From: CADEFF01 sp964569315
Lineage (GTDB): Bacteria > Pseudomonadota > Alphaproteobacteria > Dongiales > Dongiaceae
Reading direction: 5' to 3'
DNA: 9,909 nt
Assembly (NCBI GenBank): GCA_964569315.1
Contig: CAZMUZ010000131.1
Coordinates: 1-9,909 of the forward strand
Shown in pieces: positions 1-6,414 of this stretch. The stretch's first letter is position 1. Each line of letters starts with the position of its first letter. The position numbers and the translations under genes are program-made. A model generated the notes under the pieces. It saw nothing but the letters and a program-made list of their open reading frames with translations. It was not told where the DNA came from and did no database searches.

Positions 1-1
1 G

Positions 2-265
2 GAAGACGCGGTGCATTCGCTGAAGGGCATCAAGAACGTCATCGACCTGCGCAACCTCGGGCTGGTCTGCGGCATCGAGCTCGAGCCGATCGCCGGCAAG
101 CCGACCGCGCGCGCCTTCGATGCCTTCCTGCAATGCTACGAAAAGGGCCTCCTGATCCGCACCACCGCGGACATCATCGCGCTCTCGCCGCCGCTGATCG
201 CGAAGAAGACGCATATCGACCAGATTTTCGATACGCTCGGCGGCGTGCTGAAGACGCTGAACTAG
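2..265 (+). CDS. omega-amino acid (beta-alanine):pyruvate aminotransferase, C-terminal part
   Basis: Class III PLP-dependent transaminase, of which only the last 87 residues lie in the window; the 5' part and the catalytic lysine are off the left edge. The reading frame is open from base 2. Visible C-terminal landmarks are the strand block LRNLGLVCGIELEP, then CYEKGLLIRTT followed by ALSPPLI, which is the usual C-terminal signature of the omega-amino acid:pyruvate branch, and a final helix ending in LKTLN before TAG. Family knowledge: such enzymes move the amino group of beta-alanine or other omega-amines to pyruvate, giving a semialdehyde and L-alanine in the cytoplasm. The alanine dehydrogenase gene downstream on the same strand could recycle that alanine. 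Other class III transaminases (gamma-aminobutyrate or other omega-amine acceptors) are possible, because substrate residues are not visible. Confidence 0.85.
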   Translation, partial: EDAVHSLKGIKNVIDLRNLGLVCGIELEPIAGKPTARAFDAFLQCYEKGLLIRTTADIIALSPPLIAKKTHIDQIFDTLGGVLKTLN

Positions 266-296
266 CTTTCGGCTAGGATATGATAGGCAGGGCTGG

Positions 297-321
297 GCTG
301 GCCCCGTTCATCGGGGCCGGC
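297..321 (+). terminator. GC-rich hairpin after the aminotransferase gene
   Basis: A 10-bp stem (297-306 with 312-321, one G-U pair) closes the 5-base loop TTCAT, starting 31 bases after the aminotransferase stop. No T-run follows on the + strand, so it is not a classical intrinsic terminator. It could be a weak terminator, a 3'-end stabiliser, or a structure in the ald leader. Confidence 0.35.
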
Positions 322-514
322 TGGCTCTGGCCAGGGAGACCGGGAACCGCGTTTCATCGCCGAAGCGCGTCACCCGACGGGACGGGGTCAGGATTGCTGC
401 CGGCGCCATCGCCTCGAACGGGGCCGATCGGAACGCCGGCAAACGGGAAATGTCAGAAGGATTGCGAGGCCGGGACCGAGAGGGTCGCCGGCTGCGTCAT
501 CGTGGGAGCCATGT

Positions 515-519
515 GGGAG
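515..519 (+). promoter_or_regulatory. Ribosome binding site of ald
   Basis: GGGAG lies 6 bases before the ATG at 526. It fixes the start chosen for alanine dehydrogenase, whose N-terminus MLIGVPKEIK is also the conserved family start. Confidence 0.7.
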
Positions 520-525
520 TAAATC

Positions 526-1644
526 ATGCTGATTGGTGTGCCTAAGGAGATCAAAGTCCATGAGTATCGCGTCGGCCTCGTGCCGGCCGGTGTGCGCGAG
601 CTCGTGCACAATGGTCACAAGGTACTGGTGCAGGCCGGCGCCGGTGCCGGCATCGGCTTCGACGACGAGGCCTACAAGAAGGCCGGCGCGTCGATCGCGA
701 AGAATGCGGCCGAGGTGTTCGCCAAGGCGGACATGATCGTGAAGGTGAAGGAGCCGCAGGCGAATGAATGCAAGATGCTGCGGAAGGGCCAGGTGCTCTT
801 CACCTATCTCCATCTGGCGCCGGATCCGGAGCAGACCAAGGGGCTGATCAAGTCGGGGGCGACGGCGATCGCCTACGAGACCGTCACCAGCGACCGCGGC
901 GGCCTGCCGCTGCTGGCACCCATGAGCGAGGTCGCGGGCCGCATGTCGATCCAGGTCGGCGCCTTCTACCTGCAGAAGGAGCCGGGCGGATCGGGCGTGC
1001 TGCTGGGCGGCGTGCCGGGCGTGCTTCCGGCGAAGGTCACCGTCATCGGCGGCGGCGTGTCGGGGACCCACGCGGCGCAAATGGCGGTAGGACTCGGCGC
1101 CGACGTCACCATCCTCGACCGCTCGATCGACCGGATGCGCCAGCTCGACGACATCTTCGGCGGGCGCGTGAAGACGGCCTATTCGACCGTCGATGCGATC
1201 GAGAGTCACGTCGTCGAGTCCGACCTCGTGATCGGCGCCGTGCTGGTCCCGGGCGCGGCCGCACCGAAGCTCGTCACCCGCAAGATGATCAAGCGCATGC
1301 GCCCCGGCTCCGTGCTGGTGGACATCGCGATCGACCAGGGCGGCTGCTTCGAGACCTCGAAGGCGACGACCCATTCCAATCCGACCTTCGTGGTGGATGG
1401 GGTGGTGCATTACTGCGTCGCCAACATGCCGGGCGCCGTCGCGCGCACCTCGACCTTCGCGCTCAACAACGCAACCTTGCCCTTCACCGTGGCGCTCGCC
1501 AACAAGGGCTACAAGGCGGCACTCGCGGCCGACAAGCATCTGCTGAACGGGCTCAACGTCCATGAAGGCATGGTGACCTACAAGGCGGTGTCCGACGCTC
1601 TCAAGCTGAAGTTCACCCCGTCGCAGAAGGCGCTCGGGATCTGA
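526..1644 (+). CDS. ald: Alanine dehydrogenase (NAD-dependent)
   Basis: Interconverts L-alanine and pyruvate plus ammonium with NAD(H), in the cytoplasm; it normally serves alanine catabolism or ammonium assimilation. The 372-residue length and the start MLIGVPKEIK are typical of the family. Residues matching those known in the Mycobacterium tuberculosis enzyme are all present at the same numbers: substrate-binding Arg15 and Lys75, catalytic His96 (in FTYLHLAPD) and Asp270. The Rossmann glycine motif VIGGGVSG spans 173-180, with an acidic Asp198 at the end of the second strand, as expected for NAD rather than NADP. GC-rich codon use matches the neighbours. It follows the omega-amino acid:pyruvate aminotransferase with a 260-base gap, so it probably has its own promoter, and it ends before a strong terminator. 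Annotation is secure. Whether it runs catabolically or biosynthetically cannot be read from sequence. Confidence 0.97.
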   Translation: MLIGVPKEIKVHEYRVGLVPAGVRELVHNGHKVLVQAGAGAGIGFDDEAYKKAGASIAKNAAEVFAKADMIVKVKEPQANECKMLRKGQVLFTYLHLAPDPEQTKGLIKSGATAIAYETVTSDRGGLPLLAPMSEVAGRMSIQVGAFYLQKEPGGSGVLLGGVPGVLPAKVTVIGGGVSGTHAAQMAVGLGADVTILDRSIDRMRQLDDIFGGRVKTAYSTVDAIESHVVESDLVIGAVLVPGAAAPKLVTRKMIKRMRPGSVLVDIAIDQGGCFETSKATTHSNPTFVVDGVVHYCVANMPGAVARTSTFALNNATLPFTVALANKGYKAALAADKHLLNGLNVHEGMVTYKAVSDALKLKFTPSQKALGI

Positions 1645-1672
1645 ACGCAGCCCTATAGACCGACGACCGAGA

Positions 1673-1701
1673 GGGCCTCGTCCGGCGGACGAGGCCCTTT
1701 T
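1673..1701 (+). terminator. Rho-independent terminator of ald
   Basis: A perfect 11-bp stem (1673-1683 with 1687-1697) encloses the 3-base loop GGC and is followed by TTTT and then CGTTT. It starts 28 bases after the ald stop and ends just before the stop of the convergent acyl-CoA dehydrogenase gene. On the - strand the stem is followed by TCTCGG, a poor U-run, so termination from that side would be weaker. Confidence 0.93.
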
Positions 1702-1710
1702 CGTTTCCGC

Positions 1711-2844
1711 CTATCGGAGAATTTCGCGCGCGATGATGTTGCGCTGGATCTCCGAGGAGCCCTCGAAGATCCGCAGGATGCGGGCATCGCGCGCGTAGCG
1801 TTCGAGCGGCAAGGCACGGCTGTAACCGTAACCGCCATGGATCTGCAGGGCGGCATCGGTCACGCGCCCGGCCATCTCCGAGGCATAGAGCTTGGCCACG
1901 GCCGCCTCGCGCGCGAAACGTTGGCCGGAATCGCGGGCGAGCGCCGCACGCCAGGTGAGCAGCCGCGCCGCCTCGAGCTCCGCATGCATGTCGGCCAGCA
2001 TCCATTGCAGCCCCTGGAGATCGGCGATGGGCCGTCCACCGATCTGGCGCTGCTTCGCCCAGTCGCGGGCCGCGTCGAAGGCGGCGCCGGCGATGCCGAG
2101 CGCCATCGAGGCGATCTCCACCCGGCCCCGGTCGAGCACCGCCATCGCGGTCTTGAATCCGCTGCCGGCGGGACCGAGGAGCGCGTCGGCCGGCAGGCGG
2201 CAATCGAAGCCGAGCTCGAAGACCGGCGCGCCCTTAAGGCCCATGGTGCGCTCCGCCGCACCCTTCCGGAAGCCGGGCGTATCTCGTTCCACGAGGAAGG
2301 CCGAGAGCCCGCGCGCGCCGGCCGCAGGGTCGGTCTTGGCGAACACCACGACGAAATCGGCGAAGCCGCCATTGGTGATCCACTGCTTCGTGCCGGTGAG
2401 GTGCCAGCCGCCCTCGACCGCCTCGCCGCGCGTCGTCATGTCGGTCGGGTTGGAGCCGGCCTGGGGCTCCGACAAGGCGAAGGCGCCGAGCGCCCGCCCT
2501 TCGGCCGCGGCCGGCAGCCACCGCGCCTTCTGCGCCTTGCTGCCGGCAATAGCGATCGCATCGGTCGCGAGATAGTGCGCCGTCATCGCCGAGGTGGTTG
2601 CCGCGCAGGCGCCCGCGACGCGTTCCACCACGAGGCTGATGCCGAGGCTGCTGGCGCCTGCCCCGCCCTCTTCCTCGCGGAGATTGAGGCCAAGGAAGCC
2701 GAGCTTGCCGAGCTCGGCCAGGTTCTCGCCGACGAAGCTCGCGGCTTCGTCATGCGCCGCCGCGCGCGGCGCCAGCAAGTCACGCGCGACGCGCGCCGCC
2801 GTCTCCTCGAGCGCTCGCTCCTCCTCTCCGATCGTGAAATCCAT
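1711..2844 (-). CDS. Acyl-CoA dehydrogenase
   Basis: FAD flavoprotein that introduces an alpha-beta double bond into an acyl-CoA and passes electrons to electron-transfer flavoprotein. The 377-residue length is typical of the short/medium/branched-chain group. The N-terminal helical domain spans about 1-115. The first family signature (AFALSEPQAGSN) is at 121-132 in the middle beta domain and is followed by GTKQWITNG at 151-159. The second signature (QIHGGYGYS through ERYARD) is at 334-353. The expected catalytic base Glu361 lies in RIFEGSSEIQRN. The usual GSxT-like segment reads MGLKGAPVFEL here, a small deviation. It is the last gene of the four-gene operon, 26 bases after the acyl-CoA synthetase, which could supply its substrate. 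Acyl-chain specificity cannot be assigned; short-chain or branched substrates are likeliest. The start is fixed by an AGGAGG. Confidence 0.95.
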   Translation of the reverse strand: MDFTIGEEERALEETAARVARDLLAPRAAAHDEAASFVGENLAELGKLGFLGLNLREEEGGAGASSLGISLVVERVAGACAATTSAMTAHYLATDAIAIAGSKAQKARWLPAAAEGRALGAFALSEPQAGSNPTDMTTRGEAVEGGWHLTGTKQWITNGGFADFVVVFAKTDPAAGARGLSAFLVERDTPGFRKGAAERTMGLKGAPVFELGFDCRLPADALLGPAGSGFKTAMAVLDRGRVEIASMALGIAGAAFDAARDWAKQRQIGGRPIADLQGLQWMLADMHAELEAARLLTWRAALARDSGQRFAREAAVAKLYASEMAGRVTDAALQIHGGYGYSRALPLERYARDARILRIFEGSSEIQRNIIAREILR

Positions 2845-2849
2845 CGGCG

Positions 2850-2855
2850 CCTCCT
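2850..2855 (-). promoter_or_regulatory. Ribosome binding site of the acyl-CoA dehydrogenase gene
   Basis: A perfect AGGAGG (CCTCCT on the + strand) sits 5 bases upstream of the ATG at 2844, inside the 26-base gap after the acyl-CoA synthetase stop. It decides the start and suggests efficient independent initiation within the operon. Confidence 0.85.
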
Positions 2856-2870
2856 GCCGTCATACCGCGA

Positions 2871-4481
2871 TCAGGCGATCGGCGTGAGCCTGCCTTCGAC
2901 CGCCATCTGCCGCAGCTCGACCTTGCGGATTTTTCCGCTCGCGGTCAGCGGAAATCGCTCGACCGCGAAAACCCGCGCCGGCGCCTTGAACCTGGCGAGG
3001 CGCTCGCTGCAATAGGCCGTGACGTCCTGCGCCTGCGGCACCGGCGCCTGCCGGAAGCGAAGCGCCGCCGCGACGATCTCGCCGTAATACTCGTCCGGCA
3101 CGCCGAAGACCGCGGCTTCGGCGATGCCGGGATGGGTTTCCAGCACCTGCTCGATCTCCGCCGGATAGATGTTCTCGCCGCCGCGGATGATCATGTCCCG
3201 AAGCCGCCCGCCGGCGATAACCACGCGGCCGGCCGGGGTGAGATAGCCGAGGTCGCCGGTCTTGAGCCAACCTTCCGCATCGATGGTTTCGGCGGTCGCT
3301 TCTGGCCGGTCGTAATAGCCGACCATGATCATGGGGCCCCGGGCCTCGATCTGCCCGATCTCGCCGGCAGGAAGAGCGGCACCGGTCTGCGGATCGGTGA
3401 TCCGCACCGCGCAGCCCGGCAGAGGCAGGCCCGAGGTGGCGAAGCGCTCGGGATCGTCGAACGAAGGACAGGAGATCAGTGTCGCCGATTCCGTTTGCCC
3501 ATAGACGTTGACCACGCCGGGGATCGGAAAGGCGCGCGCGCATTCCGCGAGCATCTCGGGATTGGCGTCGGCGCCGCCGCAGCTTCCCGCGCGGAGCGAG
3601 GAAAGGTCGTATTGCGGGCGCGCGGGATGGCGCAGCATGGCGAGATAGGCCGTCGGCACGCCGGACATGATCGCGCAGCGCTCGTTCTGGATCGTCTGGA
3701 ACATGAGTTCCGGATCGAAGGACGGCACGCCGACATAGGTCGCGCCGCTCTGCAGCGCGCCCAGCACGCCCATGATGCAGCCCGCGCAATGGAAGAGCGG
3801 GATCATCGAGGTGTAGCGGTCGCCCGGCCGGAAGCCGATGCGCTGCGCGCTGCCCCAGGAATCGACGAGCATGGCGCGATGGGTCAGCAGCGCGCCCTTC
3901 GGCCGGCCGGTGGTGCCGGAGGTATAGAGGAGCCCCGCGACGGCGGAGGCCGAAACCTCGGGCAGAGGGTCTTGCCGCGCGCGACCCGCCTCGATCAACC
4001 GGCGATGGCCGGCGAAACCGCGCTCGCCCTCGCCGAACGGGACGATATGGCGGCAGGTCTCGAGGTCGGCAGCGAGCGACGCGGCCATGCCGAGATAGTC
4101 GTGCGAGCGGAAGCTCGGCGAGAGAAACAGCGCTTTCGAATGCGACTGGTCCAGCGCATAGCGCAGCTCCTCGCCGCGATAATGCGTGTTGAGCGGCACA
4201 TAGATGCCGCCGAGCTTGGCCACGGCGAGCTGGAGGATCAGCCATTCGACGCGGTTCTCGGCGATGACCGCGATATGGTCGCCGGCGCCGAGCCCGAGCC
4301 CGATCAGGCCGCGCGCCAGCGCGTCGCTCTCCTCGTGCCATTCCGCGAAGCTGCGTCGTTCGCCGCTCGCAGGGAAGACAAGGGCCAGCTGATCGGGTCG
4401 CTCGCGGGCCTGGTGGGCAAGGACGGCTTGCAATGTCGCGAACGGCGTCAGTGCCGCTTCGCCGGAATTCAGGTCGGTCAT
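2871..4481 (-). CDS. AMP-forming acyl-CoA synthetase (class I adenylate-forming enzyme)
   Basis: Activates a carboxylic acid with ATP to an acyl-adenylate and then to acyl-CoA. All core motifs of the ANL superfamily are present in its 536 residues: the phosphate-binding loop YTSGTTGRPKG at 186-196, YGQTE at 327-331, TGD at 408-410, the hinge region GRLRDMIIRGGENIYP at 425-440, and near the C-terminus SGKIRK with the adenylation lysine Lys517. The PAEIEQVLETHP segment after the hinge is typical of acyl-CoA ligases rather than peptide-synthetase domains. The ATG overlaps the stop of the preceding exporter gene as ATGA, so translation is probably coupled. No strong Shine-Dalgarno is seen, which fits coupling. 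Product should feed the acyl-CoA dehydrogenase encoded next. The substrate (short, medium, branched or aromatic acid) cannot be read from the sequence. Confidence 0.95.
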   Translation of the reverse strand: MTDLNSGEAALTPFATLQAVLAHQARERPDQLALVFPASGERRSFAEWHEESDALARGLIGLGLGAGDHIAVIAENRVEWLILQLAVAKLGGIYVPLNTHYRGEELRYALDQSHSKALFLSPSFRSHDYLGMAASLAADLETCRHIVPFGEGERGFAGHRRLIEAGRARQDPLPEVSASAVAGLLYTSGTTGRPKGALLTHRAMLVDSWGSAQRIGFRPGDRYTSMIPLFHCAGCIMGVLGALQSGATYVGVPSFDPELMFQTIQNERCAIMSGVPTAYLAMLRHPARPQYDLSSLRAGSCGGADANPEMLAECARAFPIPGVVNVYGQTESATLISCPSFDDPERFATSGLPLPGCAVRITDPQTGAALPAGEIGQIEARGPMIMVGYYDRPEATAETIDAEGWLKTGDLGYLTPAGRVVIAGGRLRDMIIRGGENIYPAEIEQVLETHPGIAEAAVFGVPDEYYGEIVAAALRFRQAPVPQAQDVTAYCSERLARFKAPARVFAVERFPLTASGKIRKVELRQMAVEGRLTPIA

Positions 4482-5122
4482 CTTGTCGCTGTGCGGAGGT
4501 CGAACCAGAGATGGGCGAGCGTATTGATGGCGAACCCGATGAACATCAGCCCGGTCGCCCGCAGGAACCAGACTTCATGCTTGGCATAGAAGCGCCGCAA
4601 GGCGCCGATGCCGATGACCCAGATCAGGATCAGGTCGGCGGCTGCGCAACCCACGATGCAGGTTACGAGGAACAACGGGAGGTTCGATACCGTCACCGCC
4701 TCGAGCCGCCCGGCCAGGAGCGCGGTGAAGACGGCGAGCGTCACCGGGTAGCTCTTCGGATTGGAGACGCCGAAAATCAGCCCGCGCAGATAGGGCCGCT
4801 TCACCACGAGGCGCGGGCCGCCCTGCATGCGAGGCTTCGCCAGCAGCGAACGGGTGCCGAGCCAGAGCAGATAGAGGCCGCAGAAGAGCGCCAGGGCCTG
4901 AAAGAGCCAGGGCGAGACAAGGTTGGCGCCAACCATCGCCACCAGCGCCAGCAGCGCCCAGACGAGATCGCCGAGGATATGGCCGAACAGGAACTGCGCG
5001 CCTGCCCAGCGCCCCTGCGCCGCGCCGATGGAAAGCACCGCGAGCACCGCCGGTCCCGGCGTGATGACCACGATGAACATCGCCATCGCAACCGAGAACA
5101 GAAGCGTCGCATCCATGGCCAC
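4478..5122 (-). CDS. LysE/RhtB-family amino-acid exporter
   Basis: Inner-membrane protein of the LysE translocator family, which exports amino acids or related small metabolites using the proton gradient. At 214 residues and about six predicted membrane segments (roughly 7-27, 41-66, 70-93, 111-138, 146-172 and 185-207), it has the family size and shape. Diagnostic motifs are TPGPA at 21-25, the GAAQGRWAGAQF loop that follows, and NPKSY at 121-125 in the re-entry region. I chose the GTG at 5122 because AGGG lies 5 bases upstream; an ATG two codons in (5116) is an equally valid alternative. The gene begins 7 bases after the alcohol dehydrogenase stop and overlaps the acyl-CoA synthetase by ATGA. 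An exporter inside a catabolic-looking operon is unusual. It may export an amine, amino acid or toxic intermediate, but the substrate is unknown. Confidence 0.9.
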   Translation of the reverse strand: MAMDATLLFSVAMAMFIVVITPGPAVLAVLSIGAAQGRWAGAQFLFGHILGDLVWALLALVAMVGANLVSPWLFQALALFCGLYLLWLGTRSLLAKPRMQGGPRLVVKRPYLRGLIFGVSNPKSYPVTLAVFTALLAGRLEAVTVSNLPLFLVTCIVGCAAADLILIWVIGIGALRRFYAKHEVWFLRATGLMFIGFAINTLAHLWFDLRTATR

Positions 5123-5129
5123 GGACGCC

Positions 5130-6305
5130 CTAGGCCGCCGTCAGCAGCTCGGTCGCAAGGCGCTCGAGCTCGGTTTCGTCGAAGGCGCGGCAGTTGGCAT
5201 CCCGCATCGGCTTGTTTTCCGCCGCGAGCGTCACCGCGACGAGCCGCTTCACGTCGCCGGCGCCGAGACCGTCCTTGGCGAGCGAGATGGCGAGCCCGAC
5301 CTTGCGCAGGAAACGGTCGAAGGCGGGTGCGAGATCGGCAGCGATATCCGCCGTGCCGCGCCCTTCGCTCGGCACGCCCATGGCGGTCGCCACCGCGGCG
5401 TGGCGCTCCGGTGCAGCTTCCGCATTCATCGCGAGCGCCGCGCGGAGGCAAAGCCCGACGGCCCGCCCGTGATGCACATGGCCGACCGCGCCCAACGCGT
5501 GACCCATCGCATGGGCGATGCCGGTGCCGGAATTGTCGATACCGATCCCGGCGGCTGTGGCGGCGATCTGCACCGCGCCGCGCGCCTCGAGATCGTCCGG
5601 ATGCCGGATTGCGCGTTCGAGATTGCCGGCGACGAGGCGGATCGCCTGCAGGCAGATCGCGTCGTTCATCGGGTTGGCGCGCCGGATCGTGCAGGCCTCG
5701 ATGGCATGGACGAGCGCATCGACGCCGGTGGCGGCGGTCAGGTGCGCCGGCAGTCCGGTCGTGAGCGCCGGATCGAGCAGCGCCAGATCGGCGCGCAGCT
5801 CATCGCCCCAGGCCCAGACCTTCTCCTGGCGGCCGTTGGTGAAGACCGAGACGCGCGTCGTCTCCGAGCCGGTGCCGGCCGTGGTCGGCACGCAGATGCG
5901 CGGCAGGCCGCGCGATGGCAACGGGTTCTTCGCGAGCTCGTAATGCTCCGCTTCGCGTCCTTCGGGCGCGATCGCGGCGGCCAGTTTCGCGACATCGAGC
6001 GTCGAGCCGCCCCCGAGGCCGACGACGCATCGGGCAGCGGCCTTGCGCGCTGCTTCCGCGGCACCGTCCACCTGCAGCGCGAGCGGATCGCTGCGGATGT
6101 CGGCGAAGAGCGCCACCTTCGATCCGCCTTTGGCGAGCGCGGCCGTCGCCTGCTCGACCATCGCCGGCAAGGCAGGGTCAGCGATCAACAGAACGGACGC
6201 GCCCTCGCCCGCAAGCCGCGCCACGTCGCCCGCCACCTTGCCGAGGCGGCCGGCGCCGAAGGCGACGGGCGTGGTGGGGCCATAGGCGAAACCGGGGAGG
6301 CTCAT
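5130..6305 (-). CDS. Iron-containing (group III) alcohol dehydrogenase
   Basis: Metal- and NAD(P)-dependent dehydrogenase that interconverts an alcohol and an aldehyde or ketone; maleylacetate reductases share the fold. The chosen ATG gives 391 residues, the normal size. An upstream ATG at 6425 would add 40 residues without family character and run into the divergent gene. The N-terminal nucleotide domain carries GGGSTLDVAK at 98-107 and PTTAGTGSE at 140-148. Expected metal ligands are Asp196, His200, His265 and His279, matching the spacing in E. coli FucO (D196, H200, H263, H277). The motif HAMGHALG surrounds His265, and His269 matches the conserved active-site His267. All ligands are present, so it should be active. 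It is first in the operon, with no strong ribosome site (GGAAAG lies 12 bases before the ATG). The substrate is unassigned; the neighbours suggest an aldehyde leading to a carboxylic acid. Confidence 0.93.
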   Translation of the reverse strand: MSLPGFAYGPTTPVAFGAGRLGKVAGDVARLAGEGASVLLIADPALPAMVEQATAALAKGGSKVALFADIRSDPLALQVDGAAEAARKAAARCVVGLGGGSTLDVAKLAAAIAPEGREAEHYELAKNPLPSRGLPRICVPTTAGTGSETTRVSVFTNGRQEKVWAWGDELRADLALLDPALTTGLPAHLTAATGVDALVHAIEACTIRRANPMNDAICLQAIRLVAGNLERAIRHPDDLEARGAVQIAATAAGIGIDNSGTGIAHAMGHALGAVGHVHHGRAVGLCLRAALAMNAEAAPERHAAVATAMGVPSEGRGTADIAADLAPAFDRFLRKVGLAISLAKDGLGAGDVKRLVAVTLAAENKPMRDANCRAFDETELERLATELLTAA

Positions 6306-6414
6306 CGGCAGCGGGCTTTCCGAACCATGCGTGCGGCGCGTAGATAGCCATAGCTTTCGGCCAAAGTCGCGGGCAAATTGGCGCACCGAACCGGGTGCGA
6401 GGGGGCCGCCTTCG
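6306..6414. promoter_or_regulatory. Divergent intergenic region with two dyad symmetries
   Basis: This 109-base gap separates the start of the leftward four-gene operon from the start of the rightward enolase-superfamily gene, so both promoters should lie here or just outside. Two inverted repeats stand out. The first is CTTT(6354-6357)/AAAG(6363-6366) around a GGCC-type centre. The second is CGCACC(6382-6387)/GGTGCG(6394-6399) with a 6-base spacer, which touches the enolase ribosome site. Either may be an operator. No clear -35/-10 pair could be assigned on either strand. No regulator gene is adjacent within the window. Confidence 0.4.
6399..6405 (+). promoter_or_regulatory. Ribosome binding site of the enolase-superfamily gene
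   Basis: GAGGGGG ends 9 bases before the ATG at 6415. It supports that start over the in-frame ATG at 6331. The preceding inverted repeat ends inside it. Confidence 0.6.

Larger units (their letters stand above)
266..525 (+). other. Intergenic leader between the aminotransferase gene and ald
   Basis: These 260 bases hold no convincing gene. An open frame from the ATG at 280 to a stop at 522 has arginine/proline-rich, low-complexity content and no ribosome site, so I treat it as chance. A -10-like TATGAT lies at 279-284, but no good -35 sits 16-18 bases upstream. A strong hairpin lies at 297-321 and a second small one (CTGGC/GCCAG) at 321-334. The region probably contains the ald promoter and its control sites, but I cannot place them. 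Alanine dehydrogenase genes are commonly controlled by an Lrp/AldR-type regulator, and none is encoded in the window. Confidence 0.5.

Noticed and set aside
280..522. Open frame upstream of ald that could be a small leader peptide
   Set aside because: No properly spaced ribosome site; the translation is Pro/Arg/Gly-rich and resembles no protein; it is expected by chance in GC-rich DNA.
388..1563. Long - strand open frame antisense to ald
   Set aside because: His/Arg/Asp-rich translation typical of the antisense of a GC-rich gene; ald on the other strand has full catalytic motifs.
1837..6347. Several + strand open frames of 390-490 codons across the four-gene operon
   Set aside because: They are opposite-strand shadows with Arg/Gly/Ala-rich translations; the - strand frames carry all family motifs.
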